Assembly: GCA_030637025.1 (NCBI GenBank) | Contig: DAOVVV010000022.1 | Span: 1 to 45,449 of the forward strand | Origin: JAGLHV01 sp023143305 [NCBI: Clostridia bacterium] | GTDB lineage: Bacteria; CBDUZB01; JAGLHV01 | Length of the DNA: 45,449 nucleotides | Reading direction: 5' to 3' | In this document: positions 34,512-45,063 of the stretch, in pieces | Position numbering within the stretch: position 1 is the first letter of the stretch | How the letters are laid out: each line of letters starts with the position of its first letter | Translations under genes and position numbers: made by a program | The notes under the pieces: model-generated | Databases searched by the model: none | What the model saw: only the letters and a program-made list of their open reading frames with translations | What the model was told of the DNA's origin: nothing

Positions 34512-37322
34512 ATGCTTCAGGATAAAATAATTATTAAAAAAGCAAAAGTGCATAACTTAAAAAATATTACTTTGGAAATTCCCCGTAATAAATTAGTAGT
34601 AATTACCGGGCCTTCCGGATCAGGAAAATCTTCTCTGGCTTTTGATACCATATACGCTGAAGGACAGCGCCGCTATGTAGAATCACTTTCCGCTTATGCC
34701 CGGCAATTTCTGGAACAAATGGAAAAACCCAATGTAGAATCTATAGAAGGATTATCACCGGCTATAGCTATCCAGCAAAAAGCAACTACAAGAAACCCCC
34801 GTTCCACAGTAGGAACAATCACTGAAATTTATGATTATTTACGGCTTTTATTTGCTCATATCGGAAAACCTCATTGCCCAAAATGCGGACGAAAAATTCT
34901 TCCTCAATCTGTTCAACAAATAGTAGAAAAGATTTTATATTTACCCGAGGGTAAAAAAATTCAAATTCTTGCTCCCCTGGTCAAAGGAAGAAAAGGAGAA
35001 CATCAAGAACTATTTAACCGTATCAGGCAAGAAGGTTTCGTCCGGGTGCGCATAGACGGAAAAATATACGACTTAGACGAAAAAATAAAATTAAATAAAA
35101 ACAAAAAGCACCAAATAGAAGTAGTAGTAGACCGTTTAGTTATTCACCGGCAAATAAAAGAACGTTTATCCGATTCAGTAGAAACCGCTTTGAAAATAGG
35201 AGAAGGAATTATACTTATTTATTTATCAGAAAAAAAAGAACTTTTATTTTCCGAACATTATGCCTGTGCTCATTGTGATGTAAATTTACCTGAAATTTCC
35301 CCTCGCATATTTTCTTTTAACAGCCCTTACGGTGCCTGTCCTGCCTGCGACGGATTAGGAAACAAAGAGGAAATCGATATAGACTTAATTATGCCTGATA
35401 AGAATTTATCCATTAGCCAGGGAGTTTTTGTCGGATGGTTTCAACCTATTACTAATCGAACAGGTCGCTGGCAAAAAACAGCAGCTAATTATTACTATAA
35501 AATGTTAAAAAAAGCAGCTCTTGCTCACAATTTTAGTTTAAATACCTCTTTTTCAAAATTAAAAAAGGAACATCAGGAAATTCTTCTTTACGGTGACACC
35601 TCTTTTGAAGGCGTAATTACTAATTTAAAACGGCGTTATCGTCAAACAGAATCAAATTATGTTAGAGAAGAAATCTATAATAAATACATTCGTTCTCATT
35701 CTTGTCCTGTCTGCGAGGGATCCAGGTTGCGTAAAGAATCACTTTCTATCACTGTTGATAATAAATCCATTTTTGAAGTTTCCGGTTTATCAGTTAAAGA
35801 AGCAACTATTTTTTTTAAACAACTTAAATTAACCCAAAAAGAAGAAGTAATTGCTCACCAAATTTTAAAAGAGATTAAATCCCGGCTTTCTTTCTTATCC
35901 AATGTCGGATTGAATTACATAACCTTAAACCGCCAAACTTACACCTTATCCGGGGGTGAAGCACAAAGAATTCATTTAGCTACCTCTATTGGCTCGAATT
36001 TAGTCGGGGTAGTTTATGTCTTAGATGAACCATCTATCGGATTACACCAAAGAGACAACAGGCGACTTTTAAACACTTTAGAAAAATTAAAAAACATGGG
36101 AAACAGTATGATTATTGTCGAACATGATGAAGAAACGATTAGACATGCAGATTATATTGTAGACTTAGGCCCTCAGGCAGGAATAAACGGCGGAGAAATA
36201 ATCTGTGCCGGTCCTATAAAAAAAATACTAAATTGTGAAAAATCATCTACCGGACAATATCTCAGCGGGAAATTAAAAATACCTATCCCTTCCCGGAGAC
36301 GAACAATTAATCCTAAAAAATTACTCGAGATAAAAAAAGCAAGTCAGTTTAATTTAAAAAACATAAATGTAACAATTCCTTTGGGCATTTTCACCTGCAT
36401 CACCGGTGTTTCAGGATCCGGAAAAAGCACATTAGTCCAGGAAATAATTTATAAAGGTTTAGCCCAAAAAATTTACAACGCTAAAGAAAACCCGGGGAAA
36501 TTTAGAGAAATCACAGGAACTGAAAATATTGATAAAGTAATTGTAGTTGACCAATCACCTATAGGAAGAACCCCCCGTTCTAATCCGGCAACTTATACCG
36601 GCGTTTTCACTCATATCAGAGCTTTATTCAGTCAGGTTCCTTTAGCAAAAATGCGCGGATATTTGCCCGGGAGATTTAGCTTTAATGTCAAAGGAGGAAG
36701 ATGCTCATCCTGTCAGGGAGACGGAGTAATAAAAATCGAGATGCAATTTTTACCTGATGTTTATGTGAAATGCGATGAATGTAACGGACAACGTTTCAAT
36801 GAAGAAACTCTGCGTATAAAATACAAAGGACAAAATATCCATCAAATATTAGAAATGAGTGTACAAGAAGCTCTGGAGTTTTTTCAAAACATACCTCAAA
36901 TTAAAAAACTTCTCACGACCCTCCATGATGTCGGGTTAGGTTATATAAAACTAGGACAATCCTCTACTACTCTGTCCGGGGGAGAAGCACAAAGAATAAA
37001 ACTTGCCGAACAGTTATCCCGCCGTAGTACAGGAAAAACATTTTACATTCTCGATGAACCTACCACCGGTTTACATTTTACCGACATAGAAAAATTACTA
37101 AATGTTCTTCACCGGCTGGTAAATTTAGGAAATAGCGTCCTGGTTATAGAACACAACTTAGAAGTTATAAAAACAGCTGATTACATTATTGATTTAGGCC
37201 CCGAAGGAGGAGAAGAAGGAGGACATATAATTACCCAGGGCCCTCCAGAAAAAATAGTAAAAGAAAAAAAATCTTTTACCGGTCACTTTTTAAAAAAGGT
37301 ATTAAACTCAAAACCAATTTAA
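34512..37322 (+). CDS. uvrA: Excinuclease ABC subunit A
   Basis: UvrA recognises DNA damage with UvrB in nucleotide excision repair. The 936-residue protein has two ABC ATPase modules. The first Walker A is [11 protein letters not shown] (31-41) and the second is [11 protein letters not shown] (about 630-640), each with an LSGGEAQR signature ([14 protein letters not shown] and [14 protein letters not shown]). Zinc-binding cysteines appear as [23 protein letters not shown] and, in the second module, CSSCQGDG with CDECNGQRF. It is the only protein gene on the plus strand. The ATG follows AAGGAG at 15 bases, a somewhat long spacing. About 120 bases without a gene separate its end from the convergent receiver gene. 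Confidence 0.97.
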   Translation: MLQDKIIIKKAKVHNLKNITLEIPRNKLVVITGPSGSGKSSLAFDTIYAEGQRRYVESLSAYARQFLEQMEKPNVESIEGLSPAIAIQQKATTRNPRSTVGTITEIYDYLRLLFAHIGKPHCPKCGRKILPQSVQQIVEKILYLPEGKKIQILAPLVKGRKGEHQELFNRIRQEGFVRVRIDGKIYDLDEKIKLNKNKKHQIEVVVDRLVIHRQIKERLSDSVETALKIGEGIILIYLSEKKELLFSEHYACAHCDVNLPEISPRIFSFNSPYGACPACDGLGNKEEIDIDLIMPDKNLSISQGVFVGWFQPITNRTGRWQKTAANYYYKMLKKAALAHNFSLNTSFSKLKKEHQEILLYGDTSFEGVITNLKRRYRQTESNYVREEIYNKYIRSHSCPVCEGSRLRKESLSITVDNKSIFEVSGLSVKEATIFFKQLKLTQKEEVIAHQILKEIKSRLSFLSNVGLNYITLNRQTYTLSGGEAQRIHLATSIGSNLVGVVYVLDEPSIGLHQRDNRRLLNTLEKLKNMGNSMIIVEHDEETIRHADYIVDLGPQAGINGGEIICAGPIKKILNCEKSSTGQYLSGKLKIPIPSRRRTINPKKLLEIKKASQFNLKNINVTIPLGIFTCITGVSGSGKSTLVQEIIYKGLAQKIYNAKENPGKFREITGTENIDKVIVVDQSPIGRTPRSNPATYTGVFTHIRALFSQVPLAKMRGYLPGRFSFNVKGGRCSSCQGDGVIKIEMQFLPDVYVKCDECNGQRFNEETLRIKYKGQNIHQILEMSVQEALEFFQNIPQIKKLLTTLHDVGLGYIKLGQSSTTLSGGEAQRIKLAEQLSRRSTGKTFYILDEPTTGLHFTDIEKLLNVLHRLVNLGNSVLVIEHNLEVIKTADYIIDLGPEGGEEGGHIITQGPPEKIVKEKKSFTGHFLKKVLNSKPI

Positions 37323-37445
37323 ATCCGGACCTTCTCCACATCCCAAAAACCTATTAATAACAGCCCCTCACTTTTCCAAGATTAACCAAAAGCATTTTGA
37401 ATAATAAAAATTTTATCTTCAAAACAAATTTATAAAATTATAAAA

Positions 37446-37847
37446 TCAGGATTCATTTTCATTATTGTTCCCGTTATCAATCTGCTCAAAAATTTTCTCT
37501 ATTTTACCCAACAATCTTTCTTCCTCAAAAGGTTTAGTAATATAACCAACAGCACCCATAAAAAGGCCTTTCCATTTATCAGCAAGTTGATCTTTTGCTG
37601 TAAGAAAAATAATGGGAATAAACATTGTATCTTTTTCACTTTTTAATTTCTGGCAAACCTCAAAACCATCTATTCCAGGCATTAATACATCCAATATGAT
37701 TAAATCCGGTTTCTCTTTCTGGATAAGCTTCAAGGCATCTTCTCCATTATAAGCAGAAACTACCTCATATCCTTTCCCCTCAAGGAAAATCTTTACAATA
37801 TCTACAATATCAAACTCATCATCTACTACTAAAATCTTTTTTTTCAT
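37446..37847 (-). CDS. Stand-alone response regulator receiver
   Basis: The 133-residue protein is a single CheY-like receiver domain. Asp9 and Asp10 bind metal, Asp53 in IILDVLMPGIDGFE is the phosphorylation site, Thr83 and Lys105 (YITKPF) complete the switch. There is no DNA-binding or enzymatic output domain; only a short polar tail (DNGNNNENES) follows. AGAGGTGAAAT precedes the ATG. It lies 14 bases after the histidine kinase gene, its likely partner. The output must be protein-protein contact or phosphotransfer to another component. Confidence 0.92.
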   Translation of the reverse strand: MKKKILVVDDEFDIVDIVKIFLEGKGYEVVSAYNGEDALKLIQKEKPDLIILDVLMPGIDGFEVCQKLKSEKDTMFIPIIFLTAKDQLADKWKGLFMGAVGYITKPFEEERLLGKIEKIFEQIDNGNNNENES

Positions 37848-37861
37848 ATTTCACCTCTTTT

Positions 37862-39340
37862 CTATCTTTTATTTATTGGCAAAGTAAATATAAATCGACT
37901 ACCTTTACTCTCCTCACTTTCTACCCAAATTTTACCTTGATTGATTTCAATAATATGTTTAACAATTGCTAATCCCAATCCAGTACCTTCGGTTTTTGTA
38001 ATGTCTTTATTTTTTATTCGATAAAATTCACTAAAGATTTTATTTGAATCAGCCGGTGAAATGCCTATTCCCGTATCAATACAATATACTTTTACCATAT
38101 CCGCTTCGTTTACTGCCCGTATAGTTATTTTTCCTCCCTGGGGAGTAAATTTAATAGCATTCCCGATTAAATTGATAAAAACCCTGCTTAACAATTTTTC
38201 ATCTACATAAACATCCGGAAGACCGGAAGAAATTTCTATTTCTAAATTAATGTCTTTATCTTTGGCCTGAATATCCAATTCTTCCACTATGTTTTTCACA
38301 AGTTCCAATAAAGAAATAAATTTTCCCTCGTAATCTATCTTTCCATATCGTATTTTTGAAAGATCCAATAACCCTGTTATTAAAGAAGTCAGACGTTTAA
38401 CGTGTTTAGCAATTCTTTCCATTTTTTCTTTCTGCTGATCATTTAATTCACCCAAGTTACAAGACAACAAAATAGACGTGTAACCTTTTATTGAAGTTAA
38501 AGGGGTGCGCAATTCATGAGAAACTAAAGAAACAAAGTCATCTTTCATTTTATTCAGTTTTCTTAATTTCAGACGCATAGAATCAAATTCTTTTGCTAAT
38601 AATCCAATCTCATCAGAACTTTTTATTTTAATTTCCTTGTCAAAATTTCCTCTACCCAAAATTTCTGCTCTTTCCGCTAATTCAAGTATAGGCGTAGTTA
38701 TTTTTTTCGCTATAAGATAAGTGACCAAAAAAGCAATAATTAAAAGAGTAAGAGTAATTTTTATACTTAATTTAATAATTTTTTTTTGCTGCTCATTAAT
38801 ATTTATCAAAGATATCCCGACCCGGCTGATACCAATAATTCTCCCTTTAACTTTTCCTCTTTTTTCTTTTCCATTTAACAAAGAATCTTCTACAGATCTT
38901 TCTATTGTAGCAAAAACCGGCGCATAAAATTCCCATACTTTTGAAGAAGAAAAGGGATATTGCCAAAATGGCTCTCTGGTGTTGTGTATTTTTTGTTTTA
39001 CATCAATATTTAATTTTTCAGTTGTTCGCATCCGAGTGTGTTTAACAAGTATTTTCCCTTTATCTTTATATAAAAAAACATATACAACATCTTTCTCAGC
39101 CCATATTCCGTTAATTACCGGATCGATAAAAGAATCCTCTTCGGAAAATATTGCCAGCTCACTCATTCTGGCCAAATTGGTCACTAAAGAAAGTCCTTTA
39201 TTTACTAAATTTTCCTTTAACAATTTATTTTGCTGTTGGATAAAAAGGCCGGCAAAGGTTAACGATACCAATAAAACCAAAACAGCAATATACCAAAATA
39301 ACTTTTTTCTAAAACTGTATTTTATTTTTTCCCTCTGCAT
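37862..39340 (-). CDS. Membrane sensor histidine kinase
   Basis: The 492-residue protein has a transmembrane helix at about 14-33, an extracytoplasmic sensor region of about 155 residues (34-190), a second helix at 191-211, a HAMP domain (about 212-264), and a histidine kinase core. The phosphorylated His275 is in SLVSHELRTPLTS. The ATPase boxes are NLIGNAIKF, DTGIGIS and GTGLGLAIVKH. AAAGGGTTTAAAA precedes the ATG. It lies between a periplasmic binding protein gene (70 bases upstream) and the receiver gene, suggesting that a bound ligand is reported by the kinase. Confidence 0.94.
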   Translation of the reverse strand: MQREKIKYSFRKKLFWYIAVLVLLVSLTFAGLFIQQQNKLLKENLVNKGLSLVTNLARMSELAIFSEEDSFIDPVINGIWAEKDVVYVFLYKDKGKILVKHTRMRTTEKLNIDVKQKIHNTREPFWQYPFSSSKVWEFYAPVFATIERSVEDSLLNGKEKRGKVKGRIIGISRVGISLININEQQKKIIKLSIKITLTLLIIAFLVTYLIAKKITTPILELAERAEILGRGNFDKEIKIKSSDEIGLLAKEFDSMRLKLRKLNKMKDDFVSLVSHELRTPLTSIKGYTSILLSCNLGELNDQQKEKMERIAKHVKRLTSLITGLLDLSKIRYGKIDYEGKFISLLELVKNIVEELDIQAKDKDINLEIEISSGLPDVYVDEKLLSRVFINLIGNAIKFTPQGGKITIRAVNEADMVKVYCIDTGIGISPADSNKIFSEFYRIKNKDITKTEGTGLGLAIVKHIIEINQGKIWVESEESKGSRFIFTLPINKR

Positions 39341-39410
39341 TTTTAAACCCTTTTATATTAAAAAACTAAAAACAAAGATAATATAATCTTTAAATAAAAA
39401 ATCCGACTCT

Positions 39411-40337
39411 TCATCTATAAATTTTATCCGCTCTTTCTTTCATTTCCTCAGGAATATCCAGTCCCATTGTTTTTGCCGTCTTTAAATTGATAAACAACTT
39501 TAATGCCCGGGCAAAAATTAAAAAGGAACTTTTAGGGTTTTTTTCTTTTAAAATTCGGAGGGCTAACTCTCCGGCTTGCCTTCCTATATCTATAGCATCA
39601 AAAGATAACGCCAACAAAGCACCTTTTTTTACATATTTATCAGAAATACCCAACAAAGGAATCTCATTCCTGAACGAAAAAAGTAACATATATTTTACTG
39701 AAAGAGGCGTAATAGTAGTAGTATCGGGAACCATCCAAAAAACATCTATCTTATCCTCTAATTTTTTTACGGCATTAATAATCTCTTCCTGACTATAAAC
39801 AGCACTGGTAATAAACTCTAATCCTTCCCGATTACAAACTTTTTTTGTTTCTGAAATCAAATATTCTGTTTGTTCCGGATTATAAACGGCCCCAATTCTT
39901 TTAATTTTGGGAAAAATTTCTTTTAAAGTCATAATTTGTGCCTCAGGAGACACATTCATGCTAACCCCTGAAATATTTTCTACAGCATCATCCTTAAACA
40001 TAACATCAGGATTTAATACCATACAAAAAACAATTGGGATATCTTTTATTTTACTCTCAACTATTTCCAAAGCAGAAGATCCTATAGCCAATATCAAATC
40101 CGGTTTTTCATATTTCAACGCAATAATAATTTCTTCCTTTCTTTTGTTTTTTAAGTAATGATAACTATAATGACTATTTATACAGATTTTTTTAAAACCC
40201 TTTAATGCATTTTGATAGGGTTTAATATTTTTTCCGGTCACAACAGCAACTTTATAGTTATAAGAAAAGACCGGCGTAATTAAAAACAAAAAAGAAAAAA
40301 CTATCCCTATTAACAAAAAAAATCTGTTTTTTTTCAT
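39411..40337 (-). CDS. Periplasmic binding protein (ABC_sub_bind family)
   Basis: The 308-residue protein begins with a signal peptide (FFLLIGIVFSFLFLITPVFS, cleavage near residue 25) without a lipobox cysteine. The mature part is a two-lobe binding protein of the ABC_sub_bind type: VAVVTGKNIKPYQNALKGF, PDLILAIGSSALEIVE, IPIVFCMVLNP, IKRIGAVYNPEQTEYL and GALLALSFDAIDIGRQAGELALRIL. Relatives bind aromatic amino acids or other small molecules for ABC importers. No permease or ATPase gene is adjacent; a sensor kinase and receiver gene follow, so sensing rather than transport is likely. The ribosome site is weak (GGGGG about 13 bases before the ATG). Confidence 0.85.
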   Translation of the reverse strand: MKKNRFFLLIGIVFSFLFLITPVFSYNYKVAVVTGKNIKPYQNALKGFKKICINSHYSYHYLKNKRKEEIIIALKYEKPDLILAIGSSALEIVESKIKDIPIVFCMVLNPDVMFKDDAVENISGVSMNVSPEAQIMTLKEIFPKIKRIGAVYNPEQTEYLISETKKVCNREGLEFITSAVYSQEEIINAVKKLEDKIDVFWMVPDTTTITPLSVKYMLLFSFRNEIPLLGISDKYVKKGALLALSFDAIDIGRQAGELALRILKEKNPKSSFLIFARALKLFINLKTAKTMGLDIPEEMKERADKIYR

Positions 40338-40445
40338 TATTGAAGAAAAACCCCCTATTCTGTTTTTTTATTATAACTGTAAAAACTAAAATTTATATTT
40401 TAATTTAAATAAAATCAATTTAACCGCACAAAAATTTTCTTTTTC

Positions 40446-42044
40446 TTAGTACCTCTTTTCCTTTGCTGCTTTAATAAAATCTTTAAATAACGGATGGGAA
40501 CGCTGTGGCCGGGACTTAAATTCAGGATGAAATTGCACTGCTAAAAACCATGGATGCCCCTTCAATTCAACTATTTCAGCTAAGTCTCCTTTTTTATATT
40601 CACCACTTACTATTAACCCCTTTGATTCTATTTTTTGGCGAAATTCATTGTTTAATTCATAACGATGCCGATGCCTTTCCATCACTGAATTTTTTCCATA
40701 TGACTGCCAGGCAAGAGAATTCTTCAAAATATGACAGGGATAATTCCCCAAACGCATTGTTCCACCTTTAACAATAATCTCTTTTTGTTTACTCATCAAA
40801 GTAATTACCGGATACGAAGGAAAATCAACAAATTCAGTACTATTAGCTCCTTTCATTTTACAAACATTCCGGCTAAATTCAATAATAGCACATTGCATTC
40901 CCAGGCAAATTCCAAAAAAAGGAATATTATTTTCCCGGGCATAACGAATAACTTCTATTTTACCTGCTATCCCTCGTTCCCCAAATCCTCCCGGAACCAG
41001 TATTCCTGAAACATTTTTTAACTCTTTCTTCAAATTTCCTTTTTCCACATCTATATATTCTACCCTTACCTTCACATTATTAACTAACCCCGCATGAATT
41101 AATGATTCCCAAATACTTTTATAAGCATCCTTTAAATCTGTATATTTACCGGCAATAGCAATAGTTACAGATTTATCTATATTAGATAGTTTTTTTCCAA
41201 CCTTTTCCCAAAACAAAAAACTACTCTTTTTTATTCTCTTTTTTCTCAGACCTAACTTATTTAAAATTAATTTATCCAGATTTTGTTTTTTTAACATTAA
41301 AGGAACTTCATAAATAGTTGTTTTAACATCTATTTCTTCAATTACTGCTTCCTCACGAACGTTACAAAAAAGAGCTATTTTATCTTTTATTTCTTTAGTT
41401 AATACTTTCTCAGTACGACAAACAATTATCTGCGGTTCAATACCAATTTCTCTCAACTTAGCTACACTCTGTTGAGTTGGTTTACTTTTCATTTCTCCTG
41501 CTGCCTGAATATAGGGTACTAAAGTTACATGCAAATGACAAACATTTTTCCATCCGACTTCCTGCCTGAATTGCCTTACTGCTTCTAAAAATGGTAATCC
41601 TTCTATATCACCCGTCGTTCCTCCTATTTCTGTGATTAATATATCAAAATTTTTTCCTACTTTTTTAATCCGGGATTTAATTTCATTAGTAACATGGGGT
41701 ACTACCTGAACAGTTCCTCCTAAAAATTTCCCTTTTCTTTCCTGAGTAATTATCGTGTCGTAAATTGCTCCACTGGTCACATTATTATCCCTTCGCATAT
41801 TAATATCAAGGAATCTCTCATAATGTCCCAGATCAAGATCAGTCTCTGCTCCATCTTCGGTAACAAAAACTTCACCGTGTTGAAAAGGACTCATCGTCCC
41901 CGGATCAACATTTAAATAAGGATCTATTTTAAGCATATTTACACGTAACCCACACTCCTGTAATAAATAACCGAGAGAAGCAGCTGTTATCCCCTTACCC
42001 AGAGAAGACACCACTCCCCCTGTCACAAAAATATATCGAGTCAT
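40446..42044 (-). CDS. pyrG: CTP synthase
   Basis: PyrG aminates UTP to CTP using glutamine. The 532-residue protein has the synthetase domain with the P-loop [18 protein letters not shown] near the N-terminus, [21 protein letters not shown] and [18 protein letters not shown]. It also has a class I glutamine amidotransferase domain with the nucleophile in [11 protein letters not shown] and the terminal [19 protein letters not shown] precedes the ATG. A candidate promoter is close upstream (42062-42091). Confidence 0.97.
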   Translation of the reverse strand: MTRYIFVTGGVVSSLGKGITAASLGYLLQECGLRVNMLKIDPYLNVDPGTMSPFQHGEVFVTEDGAETDLDLGHYERFLDINMRRDNNVTSGAIYDTIITQERKGKFLGGTVQVVPHVTNEIKSRIKKVGKNFDILITEIGGTTGDIEGLPFLEAVRQFRQEVGWKNVCHLHVTLVPYIQAAGEMKSKPTQQSVAKLREIGIEPQIIVCRTEKVLTKEIKDKIALFCNVREEAVIEEIDVKTTIYEVPLMLKKQNLDKLILNKLGLRKKRIKKSSFLFWEKVGKKLSNIDKSVTIAIAGKYTDLKDAYKSIWESLIHAGLVNNVKVRVEYIDVEKGNLKKELKNVSGILVPGGFGERGIAGKIEVIRYARENNIPFFGICLGMQCAIIEFSRNVCKMKGANSTEFVDFPSYPVITLMSKQKEIIVKGGTMRLGNYPCHILKNSLAWQSYGKNSVMERHRHRYELNNEFRQKIESKGLIVSGEYKKGDLAEIVELKGHPWFLAVQFHPEFKSRPQRSHPLFKDFIKAAKEKRY

Positions 42045-42061
42045 TTTTTTCTCCTTAATTT

Positions 42062-42091
42062 TTTATAATCAAAATTTCTTACAAATATCAA
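42062..42091 (-). promoter_or_regulatory. Candidate promoter for pyrG
   Basis: On the minus strand TTGATA (42086-42091) is followed after 18 bases by TATAAA (42062-42067), within TGATTATAAA. It ends only about 17 bases before the pyrG ATG, so the leader would be very short. The rest of the 161-base gap to purF is AT-rich, with no other signal seen. Confidence 0.4.
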
Positions 42092-42205
42092 TACCTATAA
42101 ACAGTATCCAACCTTACCCGGAATATTTAATCTTAATTTTTGATGTTATAAAATTCGTGTTAATTTATCTATTTAAAAATTGTCCGACTTTCAATAAATT
42201 GCAAC

Positions 42206-43591
42206 TTATTTATTTTCTAATGAATCCTTGGAAATTTTTTCATCGACTGTAATCGGGTATTTACCATTAAAACAAGCAGTACAAAATTCTTCCGGTGGTA
42301 ACGGCATGGAAGAAAGCATTCCCGGCAAACTCAAATAACCTAAACTATTTAAAGATAAATGCTTACATATTTGCTCCTGACTACAATTATCAGCAATTAA
42401 TTCTGTTTTAGTGGGAAAATCAATACCATAAAAACAAGGATGTTTAATAGGAGGACAACTAACTCTCATATGAATTTCTTTAGCCCCTGCATCCCAAAGA
42501 GTTCTTACCCTGGTTTTACTGGTAGTTCCGCGAACAATTGAATCTTCTATTATAGCTATTCGCTTATTTTTCAAAACATCTTTAACCGGATTAAGTTTAA
42601 TTTTTACATTCAGAGATCTAATCTTTGGAGAAGGTTGAATAAAAGTTCTGCCAACATAATGATTTCTTATTATACCCATTTCAAAGGAAATTTTGCTTGC
42701 CTGTGCAAATCCTAACGCAGCATAATTACCGGAATCCGGTACCGGCATAACCATATCCACCTTAGCCGGATACTCTTTGGCTAACTGTTTTCCCAAGCAT
42801 TTTCTGGTTAAATAAACATTTTTTCCAAATATGTTACTATCCGGACGGGAAAAATAAATAAATTCAAAAATACACAAAGAATGTTTCTGAGGAGAAAAAG
42901 GTTTTATTGATTTAATTCCATCTTTATTAATAAAAACAATTTCTCCCGGTTCAATTTCCCTGATATATTCAGCCTGAATAATATCCAGAGCACAAGTCTC
43001 AGAAGCAAGAACATAAGCCCCGTTTAAACGACCCAAACATAATGGTTTGAATCCGAAAGGGTCCCTTACCCCTATTATTTGATTTTTATCACATAAAATT
43101 AAAGAATAAGAACCTTTTATTTTAGATAAAGCTTCAATTAAAGCATCTTCGAATTTTTTCTTTTTCGAATGCGCAATTAAATGAATAATTATTTCACTAT
43201 CCATTGTAGACTGAAAAATAGCCCCTCTTTCTTCCATATCATGGCATAATTGTACTCTATTAACTAAATTGCCATTATGCACTATAGCAATCACTCCCCG
43301 GGAATATTCTACCCAAAAAGGTTGAGCATTTTTTATATGGGAAACCCCTGTAGTAGAATACCTTACATGCCCGACAGCCAAATGTCCTGTTAGGTTGTCT
43401 AATATTTCATCCTTAAAAACTTTAGACACCAAACCCATTTCTTTATGGACCTTAAAATTTTCACCATCGGAAACAGCTATACCGGCACTTTCCTGTCCAC
43501 GATGTTGTAAAGCATAAAGCCCCAGATAAGTAAGTCTACTTGCGTCTTTATGTCCAAATATAGCAAAAACACCACAATATTCTTTAGTCAT
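42206..43591 (-). CDS. purF: Amidophosphoribosyltransferase
   Basis: PurF makes phosphoribosylamine from PRPP and glutamine, the first step of purine synthesis. The 461-residue protein starts MTKEYCGVFAIFG, so Cys6 becomes the N-terminal nucleophile after removal of a five-residue propeptide. The glutaminase domain has LQHRGQESAGI and HNGNLVNR; the transferase domain has the PRPP motif IEDSIVRGTTSKTR. Cysteines in HSLCIFEF, MRVSCPP and FCTACFNGKYP match the [4Fe-4S] ligands of the Bacillus-type enzyme, which is oxygen sensitive. The ribosome site is weak (GAAAGGAATTAAAT). It follows hisF by about 70 bases. Confidence 0.95.
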   Translation of the reverse strand: MTKEYCGVFAIFGHKDASRLTYLGLYALQHRGQESAGIAVSDGENFKVHKEMGLVSKVFKDEILDNLTGHLAVGHVRYSTTGVSHIKNAQPFWVEYSRGVIAIVHNGNLVNRVQLCHDMEERGAIFQSTMDSEIIIHLIAHSKKKKFEDALIEALSKIKGSYSLILCDKNQIIGVRDPFGFKPLCLGRLNGAYVLASETCALDIIQAEYIREIEPGEIVFINKDGIKSIKPFSPQKHSLCIFEFIYFSRPDSNIFGKNVYLTRKCLGKQLAKEYPAKVDMVMPVPDSGNYAALGFAQASKISFEMGIIRNHYVGRTFIQPSPKIRSLNVKIKLNPVKDVLKNKRIAIIEDSIVRGTTSKTRVRTLWDAGAKEIHMRVSCPPIKHPCFYGIDFPTKTELIADNCSQEQICKHLSLNSLGYLSLPGMLSSMPLPPEEFCTACFNGKYPITVDEKISKDSLENK

Positions 43592-43662
43592 TTCTAATAT
43601 TTAATTCCTTTCATTATAAATATTTATCGCCGAAACAATCCTCATTTCGCGTTAATCTAAAA

Positions 43663-44430
43663 TTAAGATAGTCGCACGGCAATGCCTTTTTCTTGCAAAT
43701 ATTCTTTTAATTGATTAATACTATATTTACCATAATGAAATATAGAAGCAGCCAATGCCGCATCTGCTTTTCCCCTAATTAAAACATCACTAATATGTTC
43801 TAGATTACCTGCCCCACCGGAAGCAATCACCGGAATATTAATCATTTCAGAAACTCGACAGGTTAATTCCAAATCATATCCTTGATTTGTTCCATCCGCA
43901 TCCATACTGGTAAGAAGAATTTCTCCTGCTCCTAATTGTTCCACTTTTTTTATCCATTCAAAAACATCTATCCGGGTAGATTTTCTCCCTCCGTAAGTAA
44001 AAACCTCCCATTTTTCCGGTTGTACACCCTGTCTTTTTACATCTACGGCTACTATAATACATTGCCGTCCAAACTTTTCTGCTGCTATCTGAATTAAAGA
44101 AGGATTTTCCACTGCTGCTGTGTTTAAAGAGACCTTATCTGCCCCGGATTTAAGCAGATTCTTTATATCTTCAATGTTTCTTATCCCTCCTCCTACTGTC
44201 AAAGGAATAAAAGTACATTCTGCGGTTTTTTCCACAACATCCAACATTGTTTTTCTTTTTTCAAAACTGGCAGCTATATCCAGAAAAACTATTTCATCTG
44301 CTCCCTGCTGACTATAAAAAGAAGCTATTTCTACAGGATCACCGGCATCTTTTAAATTTACAAAACGAGTCCCTTTCACTACCCGGCCATCTTTTACATC
44401 CAAACAAGGAATAATTCTTTTAGTAAGCAT
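43663..44430 (-). CDS. hisF: Imidazole glycerol phosphate synthase, cyclase subunit
   Basis: HisF forms imidazole glycerol phosphate and AICAR with ammonia from HisH. The 255-residue TIM barrel has the catalytic Asp11 in [15 protein letters not shown] and Asp130 in [10 protein letters not shown], and the phosphate-binding loops TVGGGIR and [24 protein letters not shown] is typical. It lies nine bases downstream of hisH, its partner gene. AICAR made here enters purine synthesis, which may explain the nearby purF. Confidence 0.96.
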   Translation of the reverse strand: MLTKRIIPCLDVKDGRVVKGTRFVNLKDAGDPVEIASFYSQQGADEIVFLDIAASFEKRKTMLDVVEKTAECTFIPLTVGGGIRNIEDIKNLLKSGADKVSLNTAAVENPSLIQIAAEKFGRQCIIVAVDVKRQGVQPEKWEVFTYGGRKSTRIDVFEWIKKVEQLGAGEILLTSMDADGTNQGYDLELTCRVSEMINIPVIASGGAGNLEHISDVLIRGKADAALAASIFHYGKYSINQLKEYLQEKGIAVRLS

Positions 44431-44439
44431 AAAATTTCC

Positions 44440-45063
44440 TTAGCTCTCGCTCAATTGATAAAAATTGTTCAATATTTTTAATCCTACTTCTCCACTTTTT
44501 TCAGGATGAAATTGCATTCCGTAAAGATTATCCCTTCCGATTGCAGAGCAAAATTCTCCCCCATAATCAGTTACAGCCATTATCTTTTCTTTGTCTTCCA
44601 CTTCTACATAATAAGAATGAACAAAATAAAAATAAGAATTATCCGGAATACCTTTTAAAATATCCTGCTTTTTATTTTTAATTTTAATTGTATTCCATCC
44701 CATATGCGGTATTTTTAAATGATTTTTGTCAGAAAATTTAAATCTATTTACGTTCCCTTTAACTATATTTAACCCGGCACATAATCCATCTTCCCGGCTT
44801 TGAGTAAATAATAATTGCAACCCTAAACAAATTCCTAAAAAAAGCTTACCCTGCTTAATTTCTTCTTTAAGAATAGGAATAATTTTTAATTCATTGAGAT
44901 TTTTCATTGCTGCCCTAAACGCCCCAACTCCAGGTAAAATAATTGCCTTTGCCTGCTTAATATCCTCTGCTTTAGCAGTAATTTTTACTTTAGCACCAAC
45001 AAATTCTAATGCTTTTTTTACACTTTTTAAATTTCCCATCCCGTAATCAATTATGGCTATCAT
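44440..45063 (-). CDS. hisH: Imidazole glycerol phosphate synthase, glutaminase subunit
   Basis: HisH supplies ammonia from glutamine to HisF. The 207-residue class I amidotransferase begins MIAIIDYGMGNLKSVKKAL, has the oxyanion loop PGVGAF (44-49), the nucleophile Cys79 in LGICLGLQLLF, and the catalytic His-Glu pair in YGMQFHPEKSGEVG. The ribosome site is weak (AAAGGG with a long spacing). Other his genes are not in the window; they may be elsewhere or to the right of the repeat array. Confidence 0.95.
   Translation of the reverse strand: MIAIIDYGMGNLKSVKKALEFVGAKVKITAKAEDIKQAKAIILPGVGAFRAAMKNLNELKIIPILKEEIKQGKLFLGICLGLQLLFTQSREDGLCAGLNIVKGNVNRFKFSDKNHLKIPHMGWNTIKIKNKKQDILKGIPDNSYFYFVHSYYVEVEDKEKIMAVTDYGGEFCSAIGRDNLYGMQFHPEKSGEVGLKILNNFYQLSES

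Noticed and set aside
37396-37423. Bidirectional terminator between uvrA and the receiver gene
   Set aside because: There is only an imperfect, wholly AT-rich hairpin without a T-run on either side; too weak to call.
38979-39386. Plus-strand frame of 135 codons
   Set aside because: It overlaps the 5' half of the histidine kinase gene and has no own signals.
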